Virus record (IMG/VR): IMGVR_UViG_3300032073_000024
Location: 1 to 64,000 of that record
Source: a virus
Direction: 5' to 3' (one strand)
Length of the DNA: 64,000 nucleotides
Shown here: in pieces, positions 48,871 through 57,818 of the stretch
How the letters are laid out: each line of letters starts with the position of its first letter
Numbering within the stretch: position 1 is the stretch's first letter
Translations under genes and position numbers: made by a program
Notes under the pieces: generated by a model
Database searches by the model: none
The model's input: the letters and a program-made list of their open reading frames with translations, nothing else
What the model was told of the DNA's origin: nothing

Positions 48871-50720
48871 TAGTTAGTTACTGTTCTTTTGGTGGATGTA
48901 TCAGACAAAGCTTTAGTTAAAGTGTAAGTATCTATTGTGGTTCCTGCCTTATCAATAAACTCAAACTTCAAAGTAGTTCCATCTACGGTTCCTTTAATAG
49001 CCCCATTCCCATTTGCTGCGCTGTGAAATTTCTCTGAAGTATAACCATTTGGTAATGTAGCACCGCTTCCACGGAGAGGCGCACCGCCTGCCCCATTGAC
49101 TAGGTATCTGAAATCGTTTGCGTCTTTAATTCTTTCATAGTTATGAGCATGACCAGAGATAACAACATCAGCACCCATTGCAGGAAAATCCCAACGCATA
49201 TCTGTATCACCGGGGCCATGCCCTCCACTAGCAGTCTCAGATGAGTAAGGTGAATTATGAAAGTAAACCACTTTCCAATGTGATGAGCTATTACCAAGCT
49301 TTGACTCCAGCCACTCATGCTGCCCTCCAGTAATCCCAAGACCAAGCTTTGCGTTGTAAACACTGTTATCAGTTCTCTTGTTAGAGAACAGGCAGAAGAA
49401 ATGGATCGGGCCTTTAACAAAATCGTAATACTCTTCATTGTTAGGAAGAGTGAAATAGTTTTTATAGTGAGCTAGTCCTGCATCTGTTGTGCCATAAGCT
49501 TCAATAATATCATGGTTTCCTATTGAGGGGAAAAACCTATTACCAGTTGTTGCATTAGATGTACTTGTGTAACCATGCAACCCAGACTGACCATATGGGA
49601 ATATGAAATCTGAGTACCACTGACCTACGTTAGTATCTAAATCTGTAATAGTAGTTTGGTCTCCACCAGTAGCTCCATAACTATTATCTCCTGTTGTTAT
49701 AATAAACTCTGGAGACCAACCCTTAACTAAGTCTGCAACTGCACTAGCATTAGTTCCATCATAAGCAGTTCCAGAGCCTCCAGTTGATGCGCCATAATCC
49801 CCAATAACACCAAAAGTAAAACTAACATCTACAGCAGCGTCAGCAGCTAATGTAGTAGTTGCAGCTTCTGTTGTAGCAGTAGTTGTGGTAGTAACATTTA
49901 ATGCTTCATTGAATCTTTGGTTTCTTCTTTGAGCTAATATGTCATAAGCCTCTGGGCAGAAGAACGTCTTTTTGACTTCTGTTTGCTTTTTACATTCATG
50001 AATCAAATCACCCATTGCAGTATCAAAGTCCATGCTCATATACTTGTAACGCTCATAGTCGTTATCAAAGTCACGGGCATACTCCCTTTGAACATATAAC
50101 TTAACAGCCCTTTTAAAATCAATGTCTTCAATAACTGCATCGTCCAATGAATACCTAGTCTTCACACCGTCCCACTCAACAACAATAACCTCATCAGAAT
50201 TAATCCAAGGAGATATGTAGATACGGTTTCTGTCTATAGCCCATTGACCAATCACCGCTCTTCCGTGCTTGTTAGTAGTTAAGGTTTTTGTTGTGCCGCT
50301 ACGTGTAACTCTAAAATCAGAATCTTCTTCTGGGTATTTGAATCCCATAGGAAGAGGATTTTTGTCTAAGTTTCTAGGAGGGTAAACCATAGATAAAAGC
50401 TTGAGGTTGTTACACTCAAGCTGATCAAGGCTTACTTGTGTGAATAAGGCTGGGTAAACTTCGTCCCCCTCCTTATCAAGCACAGTATATACTTTGTTAA
50501 TACGGCCCTTGGGCGCATCAATAACAGTCTTCCCTCCTTGAAAATAGGTGGAACACTGCGGGTATCTATTAATATTTCTAGACTGAAGGCATGGAACATA
50601 CCGCTGGAGGTGAGTTACTGCCGCCTCAAAACTTTTATGTATGGGCGCAACAAGGTTTTCTGGAACCCCTTCAGGCCAGATGTCGCTTCGCAACTCTGTT
50701 ACCAGTTCGGTAAATCTCAT
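48870..50720 (-). CDS. Structural (head-tail adaptor-like) protein fused to a metallophosphoesterase
   Basis: 616 residues in two parts. Residues 1-280 (MRFTELVTELRSDIWPEGVP...HLQRYVPCLQSRNIN) resemble a head-tail connector/adaptor protein. A Thr/Ala linker (about 283-300) leads to a calcineurin-like, purple-acid-phosphatase-type domain with all five blocks: VIGDYG (about 308), GDNSYG (about 345), GNHD (about 403), HNSPYS (about 487) and GHAHNYER (about 524). The domain hydrolyses phosphate mono- or diesters in its family. A virion-borne phosphatase could release phosphate from host surface polymers or scavenge phosphate; this is inference. Confidence 0.75.
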   Translation of the reverse strand: MRFTELVTELRSDIWPEGVPENLVAPIHKSFEAAVTHLQRYVPCLQSRNINRYPQCSTYFQGGKTVIDAPKGRINKVYTVLDKEGDEVYPALFTQVSLDQLECNNLKLLSMVYPPRNLDKNPLPMGFKYPEEDSDFRVTRSGTTKTLTTNKHGRAVIGQWAIDRNRIYISPWINSDEVIVVEWDGVKTRYSLDDAVIEDIDFKRAVKLYVQREYARDFDNDYERYKYMSMDFDTAMGDLIHECKKQTEVKKTFFCPEAYDILAQRRNQRFNEALNVTTTTTATTEAATTTLAADAAVDVSFTFGVIGDYGASTGGSGTAYDGTNASAVADLVKGWSPEFIITTGDNSYGATGGDQTTITDLDTNVGQWYSDFIFPYGQSGLHGYTSTSNATTGNRFFPSIGNHDIIEAYGTTDAGLAHYKNYFTLPNNEEYYDFVKGPIHFFCLFSNKRTDNSVYNAKLGLGITGGQHEWLESKLGNSSSHWKVVYFHNSPYSSETASGGHGPGDTDMRWDFPAMGADVVISGHAHNYERIKDANDFRYLVNGAGGAPLRGSGATLPNGYTSEKFHSAANGNGAIKGTVDGTTLKFEFIDKAGTTIDTYTLTKALSDTSTKRTVTN

Positions 50721-50722
50721 GT

Positions 50723-51163
50723 TTAATCTTCAGTTTTTGTAGCAGCTTTACGCTTTCCTACTTTTGGTTTGGAATCTTCTGGGAGGGTTTTTTCTTTTGC
50801 TTGTCCTTCAACTGCGGCAGCAGCAGGCTCTTTAGCCCCCACAGCATTTTTTGCCACGGTCTTGGATCGTCGTAATCCGTCTGCTTTGATTTCTTCTCTC
50901 CATAGCGGCTCGGATGGACTGGATTGATTCTTTTTTTTTAAACGCTCATACTCTTCTTTAGTTCCTTTAGATACCCCATACATTCCATCTAAAGGCTCAA
51001 CCAGTTTATTCATATCGTCATCAACTATTGCGTAGCCGATTGGAACACCTTCCGGTCTGCCTAAATCCTCAGTGGGAAGAAGTATCTTTTCAGGACTCTT
51101 GGCAAGATTGATCTTATTCATAGGGGACTCTTGCCTCCAATAATGCTTTTTTGGACTAGCCAT
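50723..51163 (-). CDS. Hypothetical basic protein (146 aa)
   Basis: MASPKKHYWRQESPMNKINL, then a folded-looking region (LPTEDLGRPEGVPIGYAIVD, LDGMYGVSKGTKEEYERLKK) and a Lys/Ala-rich tail (KPKVGKRKAATKTED). It follows the capsid gene after a terminator and precedes the adaptor gene, a usual place for a head-completion protein. Function not shown. Confidence 0.55.
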   Translation of the reverse strand: MASPKKHYWRQESPMNKINLAKSPEKILLPTEDLGRPEGVPIGYAIVDDDMNKLVEPLDGMYGVSKGTKEEYERLKKKNQSSPSEPLWREEIKADGLRRSKTVAKNAVGAKEPAAAAVEGQAKEKTLPEDSKPKVGKRKAATKTED

Positions 51164-51180
51164 ACATGAAGACTATATAG

Positions 51181-51210
51181 AAAAGAGGGCGGTCTTGACA
51201 ACCGCCCCCT
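51181..51210 (-). terminator. Intrinsic terminator after the major capsid gene
   Basis: On the minus strand GGGCGGT-TGTCAAG-ACCGCCC (51207-51201 with 51193-51187) is followed by TCTTTTCTATAT. It lies about 25 bp after the capsid stop, so capsid mRNA may be made in excess over the downstream genes. Confidence 0.8.
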
Positions 51211-51234
51211 TGCAAACTTGTTATTTAAAACTTA

Positions 51235-53157
51235 TTAGGTCTGTTCTATTTCAGAACCGTCAAAGTTCTCAATGATGAGGTTGTCCGTAGGACACTCAAC
51301 AATTGCTGTCCAAGTGGTGGAGTTCAGCGTTGTCTCCTTAGTCGGGTTGTTCATCACGCAAGCGTATGTTGAGTCAGACTTAGCAAGATCAGCCAAATCA
51401 CCAGTCTTATGAACCACACGATTGGATGCAATGATGCCGGGGTAGATACCGCCACCTAAATCCAGAACCATAAGGAACCTTCCATGTGATCCAGCAGTTG
51501 CATGACCAGCAGCATTAGCGTCACCAGCAGCAGCAGCCGTTACCATGTCATCCATGAACTCGTTAGTGATCACGTTCAGTGTCACCCCGGCTGGGTAATG
51601 CAACTTGTAAGACTGTGCATAGAAACCCAAGTTAGAGATGTTCTTATTGGTAATGTCATAATTGACATTCAACGTAGAATCACTCTCAGTCTTGTAGTAT
51701 TTCATCATCACATTGAAGATGTTCTTTGCAGTCTTAGAGTCTGTGAACACATCAATAGAATCAGCAGGCTTGCCTTGATCCTTGCGTGAACGAACTAGCT
51801 TAAAGATGTCCTCCTCAAGGAACTCATCTAGTTTTAATTTTGCCCCCAACTTATCAGTAACACGACCAGTGTCAGCTAACTGACGGTAAACACCAATAGC
51901 ATTTGCCCGGTAGCCGATTGCAGAACCCTCAATATCAGTACCCCAATCACTATCTGTTGATGCGTTACTAACTGAATTGATTACATCTAATTCCTTGTAT
52001 GTCGCAAGCGACTGTTTAGGCCCAATTGGCTGACCCCAGAAGAATGAGTTAACCCATTCTTTTTGGTGCGTTAATCCTAATTGAGCGTTTCGCTCTGCAA
52101 GAGGCACATCTCCAAACTTATTAAAGTAAGCATTTGTCCTCATCATGCGCTCTAGCCATTCTTTGTAGAATTCTGAAACGCAAAGCGAAGTCCGAGATGT
52201 TTGATACCAAAACGGAACGTGCTTCAAAGTATTAAGAGCAGGACGCTGTTCGCACCATGTCTCAAAATCATTGATGTTATTTGTGCCTATCACACAAACA
52301 CCGCCACCGCCAGTGTTATAAGCACCAACAGCAGAACCTATTTTGTTGTTACCAAAAACAAAATCTGAGGAAGCAACATCTGCATTGTTACCCCAGCCGC
52401 TTTGGAATTTAACACCTACGTCAACAAAGGTAGCTCCTTGAACAACACTTACAATCTTGAAGGCAAACCTATAGCCTGCACCCGTGTCGGATTTTTTAGT
52501 AAACCAATTCAGAGTTGCGCCCGTAGTGAAATACTCTTTCGCATTAGGCTGGTTTCCAAAATCATCAGTAGGCTGATTAACTCTCAATACCCATTGGCCT
52601 CCAGCAGCAGACACTGAAGCTGCAAGTGGGGGGTCGTGGGTTACAGAGGCTGTGGATGTGTTAAGGCTAGATGATGTTGCGCTTGTTTCATAATCATAAG
52701 CATGATCAAACAGTTTATCAACAATCCAGTAATTGTCCTTAATTACATCTTTCTGTGCTGCCAAAATGAAAGGCTCAATCTCACTATTGCCGCCAGCAAT
52801 GCTGCGCTTTGTGAGGGTACTTCCCATAGATTTAGCACTAGACATTAGCCAGTCATACATACCGTACTGACGGCCACCGCAAGCTTTAAGCTCCATCTGA
52901 GTTACTAGAAGGCTTTCCATATCACGGTAGCGAGAAAAGCCAGTTCCCATCTCGTTGTTAGACGAATCAGTGGCGGCAAATATTGCATCTAAATCCCCTG
53001 ACTCTGCTAACCCTACATCAGCCCGTGTCATTGTTCCACAAGAGCTGTAGCTATTCCATATAGCTGTATTCGCTACACCCGCAGAAGTGAACTGCGTGTC
53101 CCGAAATGTGCTACTTCCACCACCGCCTGTGGGCGGTACATTTGTTCCAGTTGGCAT
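51235..53157 (-). CDS. Major capsid protein (640 aa)
   Basis: 640 residues, no signal peptide or repeats, between a scaffold gene and a terminator, in the standard portal-scaffold-capsid order. Segments such as YRDMESLLVTQMELKACGGR, YGMYDWLMSSAKSM and FYKEWLERMMRTNAYFNKFG are consistent with the long helices of a large HK97-fold subunit, with an added Gly/Asn-rich insertion near 280-310. The gene ends with an efficient terminator, as expected for the most abundant protein. Identity rests on synteny and size, not a diagnostic motif. Confidence 0.75.
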   Translation of the reverse strand: MPTGTNVPPTGGGGSSTFRDTQFTSAGVANTAIWNSYSSCGTMTRADVGLAESGDLDAIFAATDSSNNEMGTGFSRYRDMESLLVTQMELKACGGRQYGMYDWLMSSAKSMGSTLTKRSIAGGNSEIEPFILAAQKDVIKDNYWIVDKLFDHAYDYETSATSSSLNTSTASVTHDPPLAASVSAAGGQWVLRVNQPTDDFGNQPNAKEYFTTGATLNWFTKKSDTGAGYRFAFKIVSVVQGATFVDVGVKFQSGWGNNADVASSDFVFGNNKIGSAVGAYNTGGGGVCVIGTNNINDFETWCEQRPALNTLKHVPFWYQTSRTSLCVSEFYKEWLERMMRTNAYFNKFGDVPLAERNAQLGLTHQKEWVNSFFWGQPIGPKQSLATYKELDVINSVSNASTDSDWGTDIEGSAIGYRANAIGVYRQLADTGRVTDKLGAKLKLDEFLEEDIFKLVRSRKDQGKPADSIDVFTDSKTAKNIFNVMMKYYKTESDSTLNVNYDITNKNISNLGFYAQSYKLHYPAGVTLNVITNEFMDDMVTAAAAGDANAAGHATAGSHGRFLMVLDLGGGIYPGIIASNRVVHKTGDLADLAKSDSTYACVMNNPTKETTLNSTTWTAIVECPTDNLIIENFDGSEIEQT

Positions 53158-53207
53158 AATTATCCTTTTTCTTTAAACAGAAACTTCTGTTTGATGGAGA
53201 GAGTATA

Positions 53208-54770
53208 TCATCCCCATAGACGTTTACTCATATTTTTCCCATCACCTAAATCTACAGTTGCGGCAGGGTTGCCCCCTGTGGCAGTTACTGCTTCACCCGC
53301 AGTTGATGGAGGGTTAGTTTTAACCCGTTTTTGTTGGGCGGGTTTAGGTTGCTCATTTTTCTTCGGGGAACTTTTTTGCCCAGACTTATGCTGAACGTAC
53401 TTGTCAAAAACTTCACGCTGCTTATCAATGCGGTTTTTAGCGTCCTGACCGACATCTGATATATACATTGCTTTAATGTGTTCCGGTTGTATACGCCAGT
53501 AACTTAATCGCTGCGTCTCGTTCATTGATTGCCATTGTTGTGTTGTAGCAAACCTTTTGCCTTGATGCATTTGATCATTTAAAGGAAGGTTAGAAATATC
53601 CTTCTCCTTCTGTATAGCAAAGTCTATCAGCTTCTTATGGGTTTCATTGTTTATATTTAATCTAAACTTTTTGGAAGGATGAGTCAGCTTCTCAAGCTCA
53701 TACAAAGCTTTCTCATTACTAGATAAAACTTCATTAAGCACATCGTGAGCCACAGGGTCAGAGTCTTTGAGGGCATCACCGCCCCCATCTTGAACTACCT
53801 TCAAGTAGTTTTCGTCTGCCATCTTAACTATTTCGGCAACACTGGAATTAGATGCAGCTTGAAGCTCCTCCTTCATATTGCCTTCATCAACAGAAGAGCG
53901 AAGCTCTTCAATTTGGTCACGATAAGAACGCTCCTGTTCTTGTATTAAACTGCGAGCCTTAACAGTAATCCTTGCATCAGTGAAATCATTAATGTCGTAA
54001 GACGGCTGATTTCCTGAAATGAAATCCTCATGCTCTATGTCATCAAGAGAAAATTTTCCAGACGGATTATCTTTTAACCATTCTGTCTTATACTGTGACA
54101 GTTTAGTGAGGTAATCTAAATGCTTATTTCGTATACCTTTATACTTAGAGTCTTTCTCCATTTCAGAGAAAACTTCTAAGTCTTTTTTATTTTTAAGTTC
54201 AATCTCATTAACTGCTTTTTTCTCAACAATAGGCTCTTGAGGTGAAGTAGAACTCTGTGCAACTGACTCTGCCGTTGTTCTAATGATATCTTTTATATCT
54301 TCAGCGTCTATTCCCTCTTTCTTTTTACGTTTACGTTTAGCTTTTACTGGCTCCTCTTCAGCCCTTAGCTCTTCTTGTTGCTCTACCTCTGGCTCTTCTT
54401 GTTGCTCTACCTCTGGCTCTTCTTTAACTTCTGCTTTTACTTCTTTAGCTTTAGGCTTATTAAACCCTAGGCGATCCATGAAACTATCCACCGCATCTGA
54501 AACCTCTTCAGTTTTCTGGCCTTCTGCTGGCTCATTAATTTCTGGTGCTTTTTCTTGTGGGGGTTCTGGGGTAGCGGCTGGTGTTTCTTCTTGGCTTTGA
54601 GGTGGAGACAGTACATCCATAGCCCGTAAAACCCCTGATTCTTTAGGCTTAGGATTGTTTATATCTTCATTGCCTTGCAGTCCTTCAGCTTCAGCGGCTT
54701 TAAGGACTTTCATTGAAGGCAAGACTGTTTCCGCCATATGTCGTTCTACTCTTTCGGCTATTTCACTCAT
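53208..54770 (-). CDS. Scaffold / internal capsid assembly protein (520 aa)
   Basis: Highly charged, with an acidic N-terminal half containing direct repeats (EEPEVEQQEEPEVEQQEE near 115-135) and a helical C-terminal half that ends basic (KRVKTNPPSTAGEA...). Low-complexity acidic scaffolds just before the capsid gene are standard. It lies after the portal and the small 54775 gene. An operator copy (54089-54105) lies inside. Confidence 0.7.
   Translation of the reverse strand: MSEIAERVERHMAETVLPSMKVLKAAEAEGLQGNEDINNPKPKESGVLRAMDVLSPPQSQEETPAATPEPPQEKAPEINEPAEGQKTEEVSDAVDSFMDRLGFNKPKAKEVKAEVKEEPEVEQQEEPEVEQQEELRAEEEPVKAKRKRKKKEGIDAEDIKDIIRTTAESVAQSSTSPQEPIVEKKAVNEIELKNKKDLEVFSEMEKDSKYKGIRNKHLDYLTKLSQYKTEWLKDNPSGKFSLDDIEHEDFISGNQPSYDINDFTDARITVKARSLIQEQERSYRDQIEELRSSVDEGNMKEELQAASNSSVAEIVKMADENYLKVVQDGGGDALKDSDPVAHDVLNEVLSSNEKALYELEKLTHPSKKFRLNINNETHKKLIDFAIQKEKDISNLPLNDQMHQGKRFATTQQWQSMNETQRLSYWRIQPEHIKAMYISDVGQDAKNRIDKQREVFDKYVQHKSGQKSSPKKNEQPKPAQQKRVKTNPPSTAGEAVTATGGNPAATVDLGDGKNMSKRLWG
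54089..54105. promoter_or_regulatory. Operator palindrome 21 (intragenic)
   Basis: TATACTGTGACAGTTTA, one outer mismatch, inside the scaffold gene. Confidence 0.6.
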
Positions 54771-54774
54771 AAGA

Positions 54775-55029
54775 TTATTGTTCTATAGAAATTTTAGTTA
54801 TAGGTAGCTCCATTTGACCCGAAGCAATTGTGGTTAATATAGTCAAAAAGTTCACCAATTGACTAGCTTTATCCGCTTCTGCCTTGGCATCTGCTTCTTT
54901 GCGGGGGTCTGCAATTGATTCAATTAACAGCCTAGAAGCTGCTTCTTGGTGGGAAGCAATCAATCCTTTTATATGTTTTTTTAACTTAGCGCACTGGCCC
55001 TGTTGGAGCCAATGTTGGATCTCCAGCAT
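54775..55029 (-). CDS. Small hypothetical protein after portal (84 aa)
   Basis: Start chosen at ATG 55029 (MLEIQHWLQQGQCAKLKKHI); the frame is open to 55116 but that part lies deep in the portal gene. Almost entirely helical, with DPRKEADAKAEADKASQLV. It overlaps the portal 3' end by 44 bp and ends 4 bases before the scaffold. Small helical genes here often encode head-assembly helpers; no specific family. Confidence 0.55.
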   Translation of the reverse strand: MLEIQHWLQQGQCAKLKKHIKGLIASHQEAASRLLIESIADPRKEADAKAEADKASQLVNFLTILTTIASGQMELPITKISIEQ

Positions 55030-57289
55030 CTGCTGGGATTCCAGTGGGGATTGGGTTATCTGTATCATACTGTTGAGGGCTTGGCGGCTGTGGCCCACCC
55101 TGAATAGCATTAACAATTTGTTGTATCATAGTGCTATTTTGCTGTGTGCTTTCAGCTAAAGGCTTTAAAGCCTCGCCTACCTCATTTATTATTGAGTTCC
55201 TAATCTCTTCAGCTACTGCCGCCATCTGATCTCCTTGGCCTGCTTGGCCTTGAGGCTGATCTTCTGGACTTAGTTTCTGAAGTTTGAAATCTTTCGGAAG
55301 CCCTAGTTGTTCACCAATTTGATTTATAACATCAAGCACTTGATCAATACCAACTGTCTGCCTGATCTCTGGATCACTAGCCACCATTTGGTAAAGCTGA
55401 GTTAAGGCAGCAGCCATAGCATTATCAGATATACGATCTGTTGAATCACGGTAACTACCAATAACATCAAGACTGAGGGCGGTCTTTTGCCCACGAACCC
55501 CAACTAGGCCAGACCTATCTGCGTCTTGCTCTTCAAGAGTAAACCCAAGATCATTGATCTGTTCTGGCGTGTAACCAGAATTAATTTGTGCATAAACTTC
55601 TTCTTCACCATACGCCATTAACCCGCGATAAACTTGCTCTTTCCAAGCAAGCATTGCGTCATCTACAGCCGATGCGGTAAAAGCTAAACGGGTTGTTGTA
55701 GTTCCTGCAATCGTCCGAACTTCTTCAGCAGTCTGTTCATGACTAGCTACTTGTGCAATTTCTTGTGCAGAGATAACCAGTAAACGCTCCAGCATGTCTA
55801 TAACCTGACGCATTGCCCCAACTATCCCATTAGTGTCTAATGCATTAAACCTTACAGAAGTGAAAGCTTCTCTTACATCACTCTGGGCAAACTTGTTTTG
55901 TCTAGAGGAGAACGGCATAAAGTTTAAACTACGGAACAACTTCTCTCCCCAGTTCTGTAGCTTGTCTATCATATCCTTTGGCACTTGATCAGTATCAACA
56001 AAGGTCATGTTTGCTAAATTCTGCTTAACACTTAAAAGATATTGGCTAAGTAAGTTACCTACTTGATCTTGAAATGGAATTATCTCAAGACTTAATGACG
56101 AGTTAATACTCTTCCCTTCGTGAGGGTCGTAAGCGTAGTAAATAACCGGGCAATAGGGGATAGGAGCAGCATACAAAATAGTGTCGTCGTTAGCCAAACA
56201 AAAACGAAACCACACAGGATGGTCATAATCGCCAAGGCCATGATCGCTTGGAATAATTTTTTCATAATACTCTGTAACTAATACCGCCTTATCATCATCA
56301 GTTGAATTATATACAGTATCAATGCTTGATTCTCTGTCAGTAATTCCAAAAGAAGCCCTGCTCTTAGGAAACTCCATAGTACAAGGAGATACCAGTTCTA
56401 AATAAGTTCTAGCTCTACCAAGAAGATCACTTGTTTTTCCGTAAGTTATTTTATCTGTATTCCAGAACTTACTGTTTGATCGGATGTCTCGGTAACGCAT
56501 GATTCTCCAGTAGCCAGCAAACATGCAACCGGAGTCTGAGTTAAATGTTGTAGGTCTATGAGCTTGATCAAGGAATACTCTACTAGGATGAGGTAGATTA
56601 TATCTTATTCCTTCTTTAGAGTATTTTTCTTCCTCTTCTCCTGTTTCATCTAATCCAATCTGCTTTTCTGAATGCCACTCTTCCTGTGGAAACTGAGCGG
56701 CCCACCCGTAATGAAGCATATGGAATATAGACTGTTTCAATAATTCACTGTACCCATATTGGTTTGATATCACTTGAACCCTGTCAGTTATTATCTCTGA
56801 CCGAAGCTTATTAGTCGTAGTGTTTTTACCCATTTCATACTTAAACAACGGGTACTGACGGCGATCATTATAAATTCTAGCCCAACGGATTGTCACATAA
56901 GAACGAACTAATGGGACAAATATATTAAAGAACATTGGGAGGTTTAGTTTCTGCTTCTGGCCTTTAGTATCCTTAACATCTTCAAGCATACCAGTAAGAC
57001 CCCAGTCTCTTGCTGCATTAAGAACAGATTCATCACTTAGATCCTGATCTGAAATTGAATGAGCAAGAGTGTGACTAACTTGTTTTAATGGAGCGTCCCA
57101 TGCAATATCAAGCGCATGATAAATTTTATGATTTTTAATACAATGGTTTAGGCCGTCATCAATTCTGTGCTTTATCCTATCTAAAAGAAATGCGCCTTTA
57201 TCTGATATCTCTGAATCATCCCCAGCAAAAACTTTTTTAGCAGTTTCAGCATTTACACCTCTTTTATTTAGTACGTTTAAATCTATCAT
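54986..57289 (-). CDS. Portal protein (767 aa)
   Basis: The length of 767 residues and position after the terminase-adjacent genes fit a podovirus portal. The N-terminal half has the mixed alpha/beta portal pattern (LPMFFNIFVPLVRSYVTIRW, ARIYNDRRQYPLFKYEMGKN, SIFHMLHYGWAAQFPQEEWH), and the centre has PLGYDPHEG-like and SLEIIPFQDQVGNLLSQYLL segments. The C-terminal 130 residues are Gln/Pro-rich and end in PTLAPTGPVR, typical of the portal barrel extension. It forms the dodecameric DNA channel at one vertex and docks the terminase. Confidence 0.8.
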   Translation of the reverse strand: MIDLNVLNKRGVNAETAKKVFAGDDSEISDKGAFLLDRIKHRIDDGLNHCIKNHKIYHALDIAWDAPLKQVSHTLAHSISDQDLSDESVLNAARDWGLTGMLEDVKDTKGQKQKLNLPMFFNIFVPLVRSYVTIRWARIYNDRRQYPLFKYEMGKNTTTNKLRSEIITDRVQVISNQYGYSELLKQSIFHMLHYGWAAQFPQEEWHSEKQIGLDETGEEEEKYSKEGIRYNLPHPSRVFLDQAHRPTTFNSDSGCMFAGYWRIMRYRDIRSNSKFWNTDKITYGKTSDLLGRARTYLELVSPCTMEFPKSRASFGITDRESSIDTVYNSTDDDKAVLVTEYYEKIIPSDHGLGDYDHPVWFRFCLANDDTILYAAPIPYCPVIYYAYDPHEGKSINSSLSLEIIPFQDQVGNLLSQYLLSVKQNLANMTFVDTDQVPKDMIDKLQNWGEKLFRSLNFMPFSSRQNKFAQSDVREAFTSVRFNALDTNGIVGAMRQVIDMLERLLVISAQEIAQVASHEQTAEEVRTIAGTTTTRLAFTASAVDDAMLAWKEQVYRGLMAYGEEEVYAQINSGYTPEQINDLGFTLEEQDADRSGLVGVRGQKTALSLDVIGSYRDSTDRISDNAMAAALTQLYQMVASDPEIRQTVGIDQVLDVINQIGEQLGLPKDFKLQKLSPEDQPQGQAGQGDQMAAVAEEIRNSIINEVGEALKPLAESTQQNSTMIQQIVNAIQGGPQPPSPQQYDTDNPIPTGIPADAGDPTLAPTGPVR

Positions 57290-57552
57290 TAGATTATCTT
57301 AGGTGACTTTCTAGCCACCATGTTTTTGTGAAACTGATCCATTATCTGTTTCCTTTTTTTACCGCTCACCGGCCTCCAAAGCTTAACATATCCTACCATT
57401 CCGGCCACCTTTACATTGCCTTCAAAATACAAAACACTCCTATACCCTCGGCCAGTCTTTGGCTTTAAGTCGTGGAGCTTTATATCTGCATCTATGGTTC
57501 CGTCTTCTTTATAATTTACCAAGACGTTCCACTTCTTAGGCTTCTTTGGCAT
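57289..57552 (-). CDS. Small basic hypothetical protein (87 aa)
   Basis: MPKKPKKWNVLVNYKEDGTI, beta-rich with YRSVLYFEGNVKVAGMVGYV, and a basic end. Overlaps the portal start by one base and the upstream gene by 17 bp. No family recognised. Confidence 0.6.
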   Translation of the reverse strand: MPKKPKKWNVLVNYKEDGTIDADIKLHDLKPKTGRGYRSVLYFEGNVKVAGMVGYVKLWRPVSGKKRKQIMDQFHKNMVARKSPKII

Positions 57553-57787
57553 CCTCTTTCATTATAATAGCAACAGCTTTAGGAGCTTCTTCCTCGTCGT
57601 ACTCTTCATCGTAATCATCATCTCCGTATTTCTCAACAGATTCTGGATCTACATCAGCTACTAATTGTTCAGCGTTTTCGTTAACAGTAACATCAAGTGT
57701 TATTGTGTGAGTTTCTCCCGGCTGGCAGTCAGCGAAAGCTTCCTGCATAGCCGGATCAGTTAAGTCTATTGTTAGTTCATTTGCCAT
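57536..57787 (-). CDS. Small acidic hypothetical protein (83 aa)
   Basis: MANELTIDLTDPAMQEAFAD, then a Val/Asn strand region and a very acidic stretch (YGDDDYDEEYDEEEAPK). First gene of the minus virion block, starting 31 bp from the divergent terminase gene. Unknown function; acidic small proteins here may act in head assembly. Confidence 0.6.
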   Translation of the reverse strand: MANELTIDLTDPAMQEAFADCQPGETHTITLDVTVNENAEQLVADVDPESVEKYGDDDYDEEYDEEEAPKAVAIIMKEDAKEA

Positions 57788-57818
57788 AAAGCCCGTAAAT
57801 CGTTAAGGTATCACAGAT

